Shown one piece after another: positions 35,825 through 48,200 of a stretch of DNA of 64,000 bases; positions within the stretch are counted from its first letter, which is position 1; every line of letters begins with the position of its first letter. The position numbers and the translations under genes were made by a program. The notes under the pieces are model-generated. The model was not told the DNA's origin. It did no database searches and saw nothing but the letters and a program-made list of their open reading frames with translations. This DNA comes from Antedon mediterranea (Eukaryota > Echinodermata > Crinoidea > Comatulida > Antedonidae): contig NC_092671.1 of the NCBI RefSeq assembly GCF_964355755.1, positions 34,053,304 to 34,117,303 on the forward strand, given 5' to 3'.

Positions 35825-36794
35825 TAGGCTAGTCAATCTAGCATTTTGAGTGAAACAAATTGCAAACAGAGATTTTTCTTTTTTAAATTGTCACATGTGA
35901 TGAGGAGATTAAAATTTGAGAATCACACCTCTGTCACTCATCCCGGTGATATGCAAATTAGTTTAAATATGCAAATTAGGGTGAAATTACAGGGTTATTA
36001 TATATCAAAAACTACTAGTCAGAGAGACTTGTTCAGAATGTACATATTTATATTTGCTCTAATGAAACATTTTACGAAAAAATGACCGGAAGTACAACAT
36101 TTGACCCTCGACCCCATTTCTCAATGTTTGCATACTCAATGTGACTAAGATGTCTGTAGAGACTTTATTTTTCCATCAAATGACCCTGATATAGGTTCCT
36201 AATAGTTCGCATAGGACCATTTTGTAATTCCCAAAATCACACCTTTATCACACGCCTCAAAAGTATGCAAATTAGTAGTACTGTACAAGTAAAATAAAAT
36301 ATGCAAATAAGGGGAAAAATTTACAGATGTATATCTCAAAAACTACTAGTTGATTTTTTCACAGCTGTATTCAGAATATACATATTTCTATTTGCTCCAA
36401 TAAAACATTTTACAAGAAAATGACCGGGGGTATGACATTTGATTTTTTCAAAAACTTGTTCAAAATGTACATATTTATATTTGCTCTAATGAAACATTTT
36501 ACGAAAAAATGACCGTAAATACAAAAAATGACCCTTGACCCCATTTATCAAATGACTTGGATACAGGTTTTATAAACCAGTATAGGACCGTTTAGTCAAG
36601 CACCTCGAAAGTATGCAAATTTGTAGTACAGGTTATATGAAATATGCAAATTACAGTGAATTGCCATATCTTGAAAAATCCTAACCTGTTGTACTACTAC
36701 TACTACTTTCAAGAGAAATAAAAAGGTGTGATTTTGAGAATTACTAAACAGTACTATGCTATGGAACGCATCCTCTGCCTTCAGTTCACATTTA

Positions 36795-37032
36795 TCATGC
36801 AGTACACACCAATCGTCATGAAATACACACCAATCGTCATGTAGTACACACCAATGGTCATGCAGTACACACCAATCGTCATGCAGTACACACCAAACAT
36901 CATGCAGTGCACACCAAACATCATGCAGTACACACCAAACAGCATGCAGTACACACCAATCGTCATGCAGTACACACCAATGGTCATGCAGTACACACCA
37001 ATCATCATGCAGTATACACCAATCGTCATGCA
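36795..37032 (+). repeat. 21-bp minisatellite, left arm
   Basis: About eleven units of CAGTACACACCAATCGTCATG with small changes (ATGGTCATG, AACATCATG). It pairs with the inverse array at 37373-37480. Confidence 0.9.
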
Positions 37033-37372
37033 GTCAGATATTGCGTAATTTATACCGCCACTTATCGACAAAATCGAATATCACGAGACGTTTATTAGAC
37101 GGCTGTAAAACTAAAGCCATCGACTCTAAGATTTATTTTATGCTTGACATAATGTACTTATTTTAACCGCTACACATCTCTGTGAATGCTCTGTTTTTTT
37201 TATAGAAACAATACTTTGTTATGCGAGACACAGGCGCGGCTAGAAGGCCATTGAAATTATTGAATTCTATAAAAGAAGAAGAGAAAAAGAAATAAATAGT
37301 CTTAGTTTTACAACCGTCTAATAAACGTCACGTGATAACGGTGATATTCGATTTTGTCGATAGGTGGCGGTA

Positions 37373-37480
37373 CTGCATTACGATTGGTGTGTACTGCATG
37401 ACGATTGGTGTGTACTGCATGACGATTGGTGTGTATTTCATGACCATTGGTGTGTACTGCATGTGGATTGGTGTGTACTG
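37373..37480 (-). repeat. 21-bp minisatellite, right arm, inverted
   Basis: About five units of CATGACGATTGGTGTGTACTG, the inverse complement of the left array. Confidence 0.9.
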
Positions 37481-37959
37481 CATCAACTCTCTAGCATTAA
37501 TGGTTTACGAGATATGGGAAGACTATAATTTCACCCCCTTATTTGCATATTTCATGTAACTTGTACTACTAATTTGCATACTTTCGAAGTGTGTAACAAA
37601 GATTTGATTTTGGGAATTACAAAGCGGTCCTATGCAGAATATAATAAACCTGTATCCGAGTCATTTGAGGCCAAAACAAAGTCTCTACAGACATTTTAGT
37701 CTATTATATATGCAAACATTGATAAATAGGGTCAAGGGTTAATTGATATAAATATAAATATGTACATTTTGAACAAGTGTTAAAAAAATCAACTCTCTAA
37801 CCTTAGTGGTTTTCGATATATAGGAACCTGTAATTTCACCCCTAATTTGCATATATATCATGTAACTTGTACTAAAAATATGCATACTTTGGAGGTGAGT
37901 GATACAGGTGTGATTTTGAAATTTACTAAACAGTCTTATGTTGGCTATTAGAAATCTGT

Positions 37960-38130
37960 GGCCGTATTCACCAATCTCACTTAGGCTAAGGGAAATACTT
38001 ACCCTTAAAATTTAAGAATTCCCTTAACAAAGAGAAACACTTAAGGGGTATTCACAAATGAGTTAAGGGATTCACTTACCTAAGGAAAACACTTAATTTA
38101 AGGGTAAAACTTAAGGGTAAAAATAATCAT
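37960..38130. mobile_element. Possible Harbinger-like terminal sequence
   Basis: GGCCGTATTCACCAATCTCAC followed by repeated CTTAAGGG and its inverse resembles subterminal repeats of PIF/Harbinger elements. The other end was not found. Confidence 0.3.
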
Positions 38131-39890
38131 AAATATTCATGAGTTGTCCCATTTTCCAATCACAGAGGATTTAATTCCCCTATGGTCCAATCACTTTCAT
38201 CTCTAAAACTAATTTGCATATTTAAAAAAAGAGCAAGGGGTTGTGGGGATGGGGAGGATGAAGAGAAAAGTGTGTGGACAATGATCAATAAAAAGAAAAT
38301 AGCAGTCAATACAAAAACAAGTAAATGAATATTAGACCTATAGACTAAATTGTATGAGGATCAAGAAAAATAGGTCTAGCATATATATACTAACAAATCA
38401 ACATTCTGTGTAGGCCTAAACCTGTCTGTATTGGGGCATATGCACCCTAGGCTGGTTACTGGGCAGACCAACAGGGGGCCTAGCATCTCTACCTAGCCTA
38501 CTAGAGAATGGGACTAATTTCTATTACAACGAAATGGGAAGCCATCTTCCACGAAAATAATAGTAGTCAAAACAAAAACAAATAAATGAATATATAGGCA
38601 TAGACTAATTATTATTTTAATTTATAAGAGTGATGATCATGATTTAGTAGACGGTAGAGCCTTATAGTATTGTGGAAACAATCGGATATCATTATAATAC
38701 TAACAAATAATTTACAAAAAGTTAAAACAATCTAAGACTAATAACCATAAATTCAATCAATAAAAACAGGGAATTGATACTTTTCAGTTTGTACGTATAA
38801 CACTGTAAAGAAGCTGAATATCCAAAAGTGTGCATCTTATTTCAGTTTAAGATATTATTTACTCAGTTACTGTATATTAAGTATGTATTACATTTTTCAA
38901 TTTTGAGGGTAAAAATAATACAAGCGTTAGTAGTCGCATTTCTTATTGTATTTTTATTTTTTTAAAAGGATTTCAATCACCCTATTGGTAAATTACTTTA
39001 AAATATAGAATGTTTTGTTGTTCATTGTTAATATTTTGTGCAAAGGTTTGTAATTTAGTTGCACCAATGTTTTTTCATGTCAGTTTATGTCCATAACTCA
39101 GAAAGTCATAATCTTTCATCCTATGTTCATAAGCATTAGAGACAATTTGCTTTCAAAAAGGTTTAATCTATGTATATACCCTGAGCAGTGTACAGTATAT
39201 TTTCTATCATGATGCCATACTTTACAGTTTTTGTTGATCATTGTTAGTAAATATTTTGTGCAAACGTTTGTAATTTAATTGCACCCGTGTTTTGCCTTTT
39301 TATGTTTATACTGTTTTAAAGTCGATTTAACATAAGTTTTAGAAAAAGCTCATTAAGTACTCGTGAATGAAGATGTCCTTTATAAACCTGAGGTATACCA
39401 TTTCAGTTCTATTTTCCTAATTACTTTTTTGTATTTATTGAACTTAATATCTATTTTAACAATTCAGCACCAGTTAACACATTTTGTTTAATATGATGTA
39501 TTACTGTAGTCCTTAACAATCATATTATGTTCATTTAATAATATAACATACTACTAATCTAGTAGTTGTATTGTTACTTAATTAAGATTGATTCTAAGTA
39601 CATCAGCCTAACGTTTTTTTATTAAATTATATATTCTATAATGTCATTATTTCTAAATGTATCTTTGATGTTATGCTTGAAGACATTTTACAAAATACGT
39701 GAGTTCGGGTAGGAATAAATTTACTTTTCTCTCTCTCTCTCTTAAATAAAATTAAGAGAGTAAGAGTTTCTTTGGTCAAAATTACAAAAAATATTTTTTA
39801 TTTGAACAATTAACAATTTCAGTTAAATAATTGTTTATGGAGAATTTATTTGTATGATTTTACTATGTACTGACGAGTTTACTCATTTGC
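38130..39890. other. AT-rich interval without a gene
   Basis: Two diverged copies of a ~190-bp stretch (TTTTGTGCAAAGGTTTGTAAT near 39035 and TTTTGTGCAAACGTTTGTAAT near 39255). A short (TC)n tract lies at 39728-39741. No coding exon seen. Confidence 0.4.
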
Positions 39891-40425
39891 ATACAGATGC
39901 CCTCTCCAGCAAAGTATAAAACGGTGAATAACTACTGCTTGTTACTGAGTACATTTGGATATTACAAGAAAAGGAAAAAGCAAATAAACCAATAGGAGGC
40001 CTGGCAAATAAGGAAACAAATACAAAAATGCATTAATTTATATTTTCATACAGATTACTCACTACAATACTGGGGAAGGAAATTGAAAACTGAGCCATTG
40101 TACTTGGATGAGTAGAAAATCACATGATGCTTCCGACTCTAGAAGATTGAAACTAAAGTTAATATAGACAATAATAGTCTGAATCAAATGAACCATAACA
40201 TTGTTTTTTCCACTGAAAGCACTTTTGTCAATTCTGGATCAGCCGATGAAACGAGAGTAGTTGTAAATATGGAGTGCTATTCATTGGTTTTACCTTCCTT
40301 GTTTAGTTCCTTAAATATGATACTCTCATACTGTAATCAACGAGTCTTGAATAAGTGTAAAACATTATATATGTTTAATTACTCAATGGCGGCTTGGTTT
40401 CTCTCTGAATAAGATATCTGGTAAG
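39890..40425 (+). promoter_or_regulatory. Candidate promoter and 5' untranslated exon of the ROCO gene
   Basis: A TATA-like GTATAAAAC lies near 39915. The 40180-40330 part aligns with unit 1 (TTCATTGGTTTTACCTTCCTTG versus the same with TGTC). A splice donor GTAAGT occurs at about 40421 after GATATCTG, and the next AG before the start codon is at 41333-41334, so a non-coding first exon spliced to 41335 is plausible. The 74-codon open frame here is probably incidental. Confidence 0.35.
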
Positions 40426-40706
40426 TATAGTTTTGAGATGCTATATTTTACATGATAAATATCATCATAATTTCAATTTTCATCATAAGAGGTAGCGATT
40501 TGTGGTCGCAAATCTAGACCAGATAAACCAGACCTGACTGAAGTATATATCACTGTTTTATAATTATAAATTAATAAACCTGATTAAAACCTTACACCTA
40601 AATTTGTAATCATAGTATAGAAAGAAAGTTTTAGTTTATAATTTGTTAACAATACCACATTTACAGTATATAGCGCTCTTTTCATGAGTATTAAAGCTCA
40701 ACGTAG

Positions 40707-40939
40707 CATTATTAGCCCGGTTTTTTATTTTGTTGGATCAAACATAGGGCCTACTCCCATAATGCAGCTAGTAGGCCTAATCGGCGCAAAGTTATGTCTT
40801 GATCTAACCGGGTCCATTTTATACACCTTGGTGAAGAGAACCGAATGTAAGTATTTTGCCTAAGAATACAATCTATGCGGTGAGAGTTTAATTCGAACCA
40901 CAATCTAACGATCGGTAATCCAGCATCCAACACACGCCC
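40707..40939 (-). mobile_element. tRNA-derived SINE, copy 2
   Basis: On the minus strand it reads GGGCGTGTGTTGGATGC, then GTGGTTCGAATTAAACTCTC (B-box), TAAAATGGACCCGGTTAGAT and CAAGACATAACTTTGCGCC, matching copy 1 in order. It is diverged. Its 3' part contains a TAGGCCTA word. Confidence 0.8.
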
Positions 40940-41334
40940 TGGATTTCTTTTAGTTCCGTTGTAATTCCATTTTTCATGATAGACTTAGGCCTATACCAAG
41001 GAAGAGTTAAATTACATAATATAACTCTTCCCTGCTTATGCTTAATGAAGACAATCGCGAACGTCTATTACAATGTTTACATAATTTATAATGCTCTGCC
41101 TATAATAACATTGATTTCTGGTAGTTCTACTCCTTTGTTTTCTACTTAACAACCTAATATTTTATAACCATAGAACATTGCATTTTTAAGATTTAATTTT
41201 TAAGTAATTGTACCAGAATTTGACGATACGATGATATCCAAATTCATAGACAATGAGGAAGAAAGATGACAGGTAATAACAGGTATTAGCTATAATTGAA
41301 CTGCAACGTAACATACATGTTGTGAGGAAATTAG

Positions 41335-42270
41335 CTGTATGTTACCATGGATGCTACAAATCGATTTCAGAACCAGTGAGTTATTATATTTTCTGATAAA
41401 TTTAAATTAAGGGTTTATTTCACTGTATTTTGTAAAAAAAATATTCATTCCAGTAATTGCATTGTGTGTTTTTCTTAAGGTGCTATTTATAGATATAGAA
41501 ACTTCTCAAAACGTTGATTATTAAAAGAAAATGACAGATCAGAGTAGGATGTTTTTTATCTAAATTGTTTGAAAATTTAAACAATGCTACACAGAGGAAA
41601 ATCAAGAATTTTTTAGAACTATTCAGACATTATGTAAAACTTACTAAAAAAACTCAATATTTTTTTACAGGGAACAGGAAAGATGGCTAGAGTACGTAAT
41701 AACTTAAATCAAGTATTAATGCCTCAATAAAGAACAAATCCGATGTATTAATATGTTATTGCTCTGTTATAATATTATACAAAGAGAGTTCTACTTGTAA
41801 ACGCTAACTCACTTATTAAGGATAATGATTTTTCTTTAACGTATAATTTAATATATTAATTTTTTTTGGATCTAATCTTCTTTTGACAAATGCAAATGCT
41901 CTAAATTGTATTATGTGCAAACGTTTTGTTTTTGATTGATTTATCTGGTCGTATCATTATTTTTGAATATTTGTATTGGTTCTCTGAAGTGCCTCTAAGG
42001 TACATAAAAGTGGTTTCACCTTGTGAGGTGCCTCTGTGCAAAATACAAAATAAAAAATGTATTAAAAAATCTTCTATAACAAAACATTTTAAAATATTTT
42101 CTTCGTATTAGAAAAAAATTAAAAAGGTAAATAAATAAGTATTTGATGAGTAAACTAATACGTAGGATACTAATCGTTTTTGTTTTAAAAGTAATATATT
42201 TACCATTATTTACATATATAAACATACTAATGAAACTACTTTTTTACAGAGAAAGAAGAAGATGGACAGA
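41335..42270 (+). CDS. First coding exon and two 21-nt microexons of the ROCO gene
   Basis: Exon 41335-41375 follows an AG and contains ATG at 41347, encoding MDATNRFQN plus a split codon before GTGAGT. Two exons of exactly 21 nt follow at 41671-41691 (polypyrimidine tract ending TTTTTTACAG, donor GTACGT) and 42250-42270 (TTTTTACAG, donor GTAAGT). Each is entered and left in phase 2, so each adds exactly seven residues (EQERWLE and ERRRWTD, splitting the edge codons) and could be skipped without a frameshift. The leader is rich in Glu, Arg and Trp and might extend a helix into the first DED. Only transcript data can show which microexons are used. Confidence 0.6.
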
Positions 42271-45200
42271 GTAAGTGTGAACTAATATTTAATAAGTGTA
42301 AAAAAATTATAACCAAAATTTTCCAAAGCAAAATAAAAATACTCTGGTTTTCAATTAAAAAAATATACTACAGGCCTACAATTATAATTTACTTTATTTT
42401 CATATTATACATTTAAAATAAAAACATTATTGTAAGAAAAATATTTTTGGTTAATTTTTGGTTAAAAAGAGCAAAAAAAATTTCCAATTTGAAAACAATG
42501 CAAAATGAAAATGAACTGAATATCTTTTTTATGGAAAAGTAAAATTAATGCACAAATTATATTATTTTTTCATAAACAGTGCTGAATTTTGGTCAGTGAT
42601 TGATGAGCTTTCAAGTGAAATTAAAGCAAATGATCTTCAGATCCTGAAGGTTGTCTTCTATGACATAATCAACAACAAAAAAGAATTAGAAGCAGCGACA
42701 GCTAATAGTTTGTTCAGATTATTACATTCAGAGGGTTACATTGAAACTAAGGTTTATGTTAACTGTGATTTGTTATTTGAAGTATTTAAAGTGACAGGAC
42801 TCCAAAGACTACACGACATACTATCCAAGAACTACCGTAGACAGAAACTGACAAACAAAATCACAGGTTACAGATGGATGCTCGTTAGACTTGGCAAATC
42901 ATTAGATAATGAACATGTAAAATTACTTGCTAAGATTTGCAATATTGACAAAAACGATTTAGAAAATGCTTGGAATTTAATTAAAATATTGAGTCAAGAA
43001 AAGCTTAAAGACAGTATAGAATCATTGATGGAATTTGAAGCACTTTTGAAAGAGCACAAAGAACTGAATCATGAACTTGATATTGTAAGATCATGTGGTA
43101 AGTATATCATATTGTATTAACTACAATCAGATTATATTATTATTTGAAATGTTTAAATACATTGTTTGTTTCCATGTATTGTATAACGTTGTTAACGTAC
43201 AAAGTGCCAAATCAATATATATATATTTAAATCATTGTTTAAAGAACATTTATTATCATTTTACAAATAATTTTAAAATAATACTTGTTGCAGGATTTAG
43301 ATTTTTTTATTATTTATGTTTTAGTTTTTAGGCTAGTTAGGGACGTATGGAGAGTTTTTATGTGTTTCCTTTTCATCTTTATTTTATGTTCTCATATATT
43401 GTTGTATATTTTCATGATTGATGATGAATAAAGAATATTTGAATTTGAATTTGAAAATTTGAATAAAATTACCTAACCAGTCACGAAAGCAATGTAAATG
43501 TACATTGTTAACATGTGTAGCTTGGTTCTACAAAAATACAATCAATTTATTGTGCTTTGAGCATACACCTGTAATGTTAAAAATGTTTTATTCTTTGATT
43601 TTTTTAGTGCAACAAAAGAAACTGAGTGATGGTATGTAAAAAAGCTAAATAATAGTATCAAATGTTTACATAAATCCTAGCAAGTTCCTTAGAATCTAGT
43701 AAAAATGTGAATTGTAAAATGATTTTGCTTGAGAGCAAAGGAAATGATTGAATGTATATATATTTTAAGGTGATTTTATTCTGTTATTTTTGTTTATTTC
43801 TACCTTTCCGTCAGATTGTTGATTTTCTTTGTAATGTGGTTTTTCCTTATTTTCAATCCATTCATGTTATTGATCTAATTTATATAATAATAAAAATCAG
43901 AAATTCTTTGTCAATAATTAAGAACAAATGTATGTATTTTTTTTAACTACTCATACATATATTGCGTGTAGATTCTGCTCCACAATTATCCGTTGTTTAT
44001 AGTAAACACCCTGCCTCCATGGGTAGGCTTATCTCAACATTTGAAATAACACAAATCTAATTCTTAATATAGTACTATTTGTTATGTGTATTTATATTAT
44101 GTACGTCTTTTAAATATACTATAGTTCCTCTTGAGGTGTTGGCAAGAGGTCAGGAGGCTAAGAATGCATTTCTTGATGCCATACAAGAAGGCAGCAAACC
44201 TATATATCAAACACGTCTAATGCTTGTAGGACAAGAGCGTGCTGGAAAAACGAGTCTAACCAAAGCACTCATTGGTCACCCGTAAGTAGGCCTATTCTTT
44301 TGTGTGTTTTTTTTAAATTAATTTCGGGTACAATTTTGTTTGCTTTAAATGAATTGTCTTTGTTTATATCTTAGGTGTATATTTTATTTCCATACATAAG
44401 TTCCTTATCTCTCTTTACATATAGTTTTCTCTAAAAACATTTTCATTTCAGTACACTTTGCATATTACTCTATTAACAATGTTTGTTTTTATCATCAGCT
44501 TATTTTCTGTTTGTATCTTTTCCTATATAATTTCTACTTGTACTGCTTTCCTCTTTTTATAAAAAAAAACATTTTTCAACAGAGTTGAAAACAAATTAAT
44601 AGTCTTGCCTGAATTGTGTAAATTTGTGTCATAAAATGTGATAATATCTATTGTAGTATTTTATTTATTTAGGTTCGATGATAATGAGAAAGTTACTGAT
44701 GGAATAGAATTGTCATGCACAATTAATGTTAAGCATACTACTAACTGGACACCAAATCAAAATAAAAGTATGCTACATTTTTATTGAGAAACATAATATT
44801 TTCAATAACAATTAATAAACATACAAATAAGATTTGAAATGGATTGGTTATTAATACATATTAAACTATCGTACTGTATTGTTTAACCAGATAGGCATTC
44901 ACAGACCATAAGATAAAAGCAAATACCTTTACATCACTTTTACTATTCACAGAAACGAATAAAGCAATGCAAGAATATAGAAGAACTCTAGCAGAAGAAA
45001 TTGTAAATGATATTTTGAAGAATAAAGAAGAAAAACAAACTGAGGTTAGAACAATGCTTACGATTACCACAAATTAGGACAAATTACTTGTATGTTATTT
45101 TCTTTGTATTCTTAGGCTAATTATTGTCAATGTTTACAAATTATATATTAAAAGTTAAGAGAACATGTGAAGAAACAAGAAAATGGAGAAGTTTGCAGTG

Positions 45201-48200
45201 TTGGTGAGCTAGAGGAAGCAACTTTACTAACCTTTTCAAATTCAACATACAATGGTAGGATTTTTGTTAAGAATTCCATAAAATAACCAATAATAACAAA
45301 CATACTAGGAATTTTTTACCTTTTAGCCAGGTCTCACATACACGCATACCACCCACATTTACAACGCATAGTTGGAATTAAATTTAAACAAATTGATGTG
45401 TAATTACTCTACCATAAAATAACTATTCTTGCTAGTAAACAAACTGTAACAATTCTACATATCATCGTCAAAATAGTTTGAAGACTAGATATAATGTTAA
45501 TATTTTATATTAGTTCTCTATTTTTTTTCTTATTGGTATGGAATAAAGGTCAAACATGTACAGAAATAAGTGCTATAACAACATTGGAAATAGAGGAAGA
45601 GAAAAAAGAAAAACTTCAGGTTTGTAATACAAATCTAATTATCTAATCTAATGTAATTAAATCTAATCTAATACTGTGATTGATAAAAAAAAACATTTAG
45701 GCTTACCTCTGTATTTTTTGTGTTTTGTGTTTGTGAAGTAGAACTTTATGGCCAGATTTGCTGGTGTATTCCTCACTTGTCTCAATATATGTCCGAAAAG
45801 CTTCCAAATACCTTAATCTGTAATCACAAAAACACAATATTATTGTTGTCATTTCCAAAACAGTCTGAAATAGAGCATACATTGGTTTTATTCAGTTTGT
45901 GTGACCTCCGCTACCTTTTCCAGTAACAAGGCCATATATAGTGCAGTCGCGTCGCGTGCTCAAGTTAGTGTTTACCGACCGACCGACCAACACAGTAACC
46001 TGTAGAGTTGCACGCGACTAAAAACAATCATAAAACCAGTAACTTAAAAATAACTTGTTTCAAACTTGCTATGTGGCAACATATTATATTTCATTTTTAA
46101 AGTTAAAACAGAATAATTGACTTTGTTTTCCTTGCTTTTTTAATCTTATCTCTTTACGTCATATTTGTTTAATTTGATTTGTATTATATTTTGTAAAATA
46201 TATCATTTGCCTGAATAAATAATAATAATCATAACATGTATTCTATTCCGAATTGATTGTATAGGATTCAAAGGAAATAGGAAGAAAGAAACAGGAATAT
46301 GAACAATTTGGTAAAGGTGTTTAAGAAATTATACATCTATTTGAAGAAGTAGCTTTTACATGCTAATTTTTCACAAGAATGCAAAATGAATAATAATGGC
46401 AATGATAGTAAAAATGTTGTTGATGGAAATACTTTTAAATGTACACATTTAGGTCTATAACAAATTAATGATAATGTATAATGTGATAACTGTGAATACG
46501 ATTTATGATAGTGCAATCATATTGCTGAACCAACATTGTATTGAATTCTAAATGAATACAAAGGCCTCCTGAAGAAAATAGAAAAACTTTAAAGTCGGAA
46601 CCCTTTTTCTGTCAAAGCCAGACACCTGGTTAAAATAATCCATTTATATATTTTTTTTAAATTTTTTTTAATTGGATAGGCCTAACAGAAGATACTCAAG
46701 AAGAGGTATTTAAACTTGTTAAAAACATTCTTGAAGAAAAGAAAAGGAATGGAGAAAAAAAAATTTCGGAAGAAATTAAAAAAGTACAGCAGACTATTGG
46801 TGATCTGACTCTCAGCATTTGGGATTTTGCTGGACAAGATCTTTATTACATTACTCATCAGGTAGTCACTGGCATTTAAAAAATTAAGACAGTTGCTTCA
46901 GCATCATGTGTAACTTTTTTATTGATCAAAAAGAGACTTTTTCATGTGATTATATATTTTTCTTGAATACTGTAGATGTTTCTGGTATCCCGTGCTATTT
47001 ACATCATCTGTTTCAACCTCTGTCATGACCTCAATGCACCATCTAGAGTAGAAGTATTTCATAGAGAATATGGAAAGGTATAGTAAGGTAGAGTTATCGA
47101 AAATAATAGTAACTGTATAATAGTGTTTGAACATTTACTCGAGTTGATAAGTGGATATCTAGAATTTATAGACATTGTAATATTAATATAGCTTTTTCAA
47201 TCTTAAAACCATTTTCTGTGGCTGAAAAAAATTAGAAGGTTATGATATTGCATCTCTGTGTTGTATCCATTGTATCCATGCCACTCTCTATACGTTATCT
47301 TTTAGCAAATATTATTACGTTCATGTTTAATTCATTAATTATTTTCAATAATAAGTAATTTTCAGATTACAGATGCTGACCATTACATGACCAACTTAGA
47401 TCGTGTGGTTTTTTGGTCACAATCAATCTACTCGCATACCACTGAAAATTCTGTGTCAAACCAGAAACAGTTTTCACCACCTATATTTATTGTTGGAACT
47501 CACAGAGAAAGTCTGCCAGGCAATGATGAAGAGAGACAAGCTCTTGTGAGTATTAGACTAACACTATATAAAGCCAAAAAAGAATTCAAAATGTGTGAAA
47601 AAGTTGAAAAGTTATACATTATAATAATATTTGATTTTAAATATAAAACCAAATATTTAAACAACAATAAAACATCCATTTGTATATCTTTGTAGACAGA
47701 AGACAAGTTTTTACTGATAAAAAAGGCATTTAAACAAAAACCATATGAAGATCATGTTGTGTTGAAGTATTATGCCATTGATAATAGCGTCAGATCACCA
47801 TTGGATAAATCCATTGTTGAGCTTAGAGATCATATCACAGAGGTGGCTAAGAATGAATCGTATATGGGAGAGAAGATGCCATTAAAATGGTTGAATTTCT
47901 TGCATGAAATTGAACAATTACGTGCACAGAATGAACACTCAATTAACTTCAAGCAGGCAAGTAATACGATGATTGTAATTGTTTTGCTTTTTTTTCATTG
48001 CATGGTTGGTTGTTTATATAATTACCTATTTTTAATCGAAAATGTTTATTTACTTTCATTTTCAATCATATTTATGACAAGCAAATTGTTTGTTTTTTAT
48101 TTATTAAAATTGAAATACCAGGTAACGAAAATCTCATCCAAGTGTCATATCAACACAAATATTCAGTTATTTGCTATGTTACATTTTCATCACGACCTTG

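Larger units (their letters stand above)
35860..37960. mobile_element. Foldback element with inverted minisatellite arms
   Basis: Right arm 37305-37700 is the inverse of parts of 36540-37111: the innermost stem is TAATAAACGT...ACGTTTATTA, the next layer is the CAATCGTCATG minisatellite, and the outer layers share TGCAAATT...AGTACAAG-type and CGGATACAGG-type words. The loop is 37112-37304. Tandem copies of a ~360-bp outer segment are seen at 35880-36480. No coding capacity. Confidence 0.65.

Noticed and set aside
36795-37032. CRISPR-like array
   Set aside because: The units are contiguous without unique spacers, in an animal genome; it is a minisatellite.
41259-41281. Extra microexon between CATAG and GTAATA
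   Set aside because: In phase 2 it reads into TGA, and its length is not a multiple of three.
42016-42225. Minus-strand 69-codon frame
   Set aside because: Low-complexity AT-rich intron sequence with no domain.
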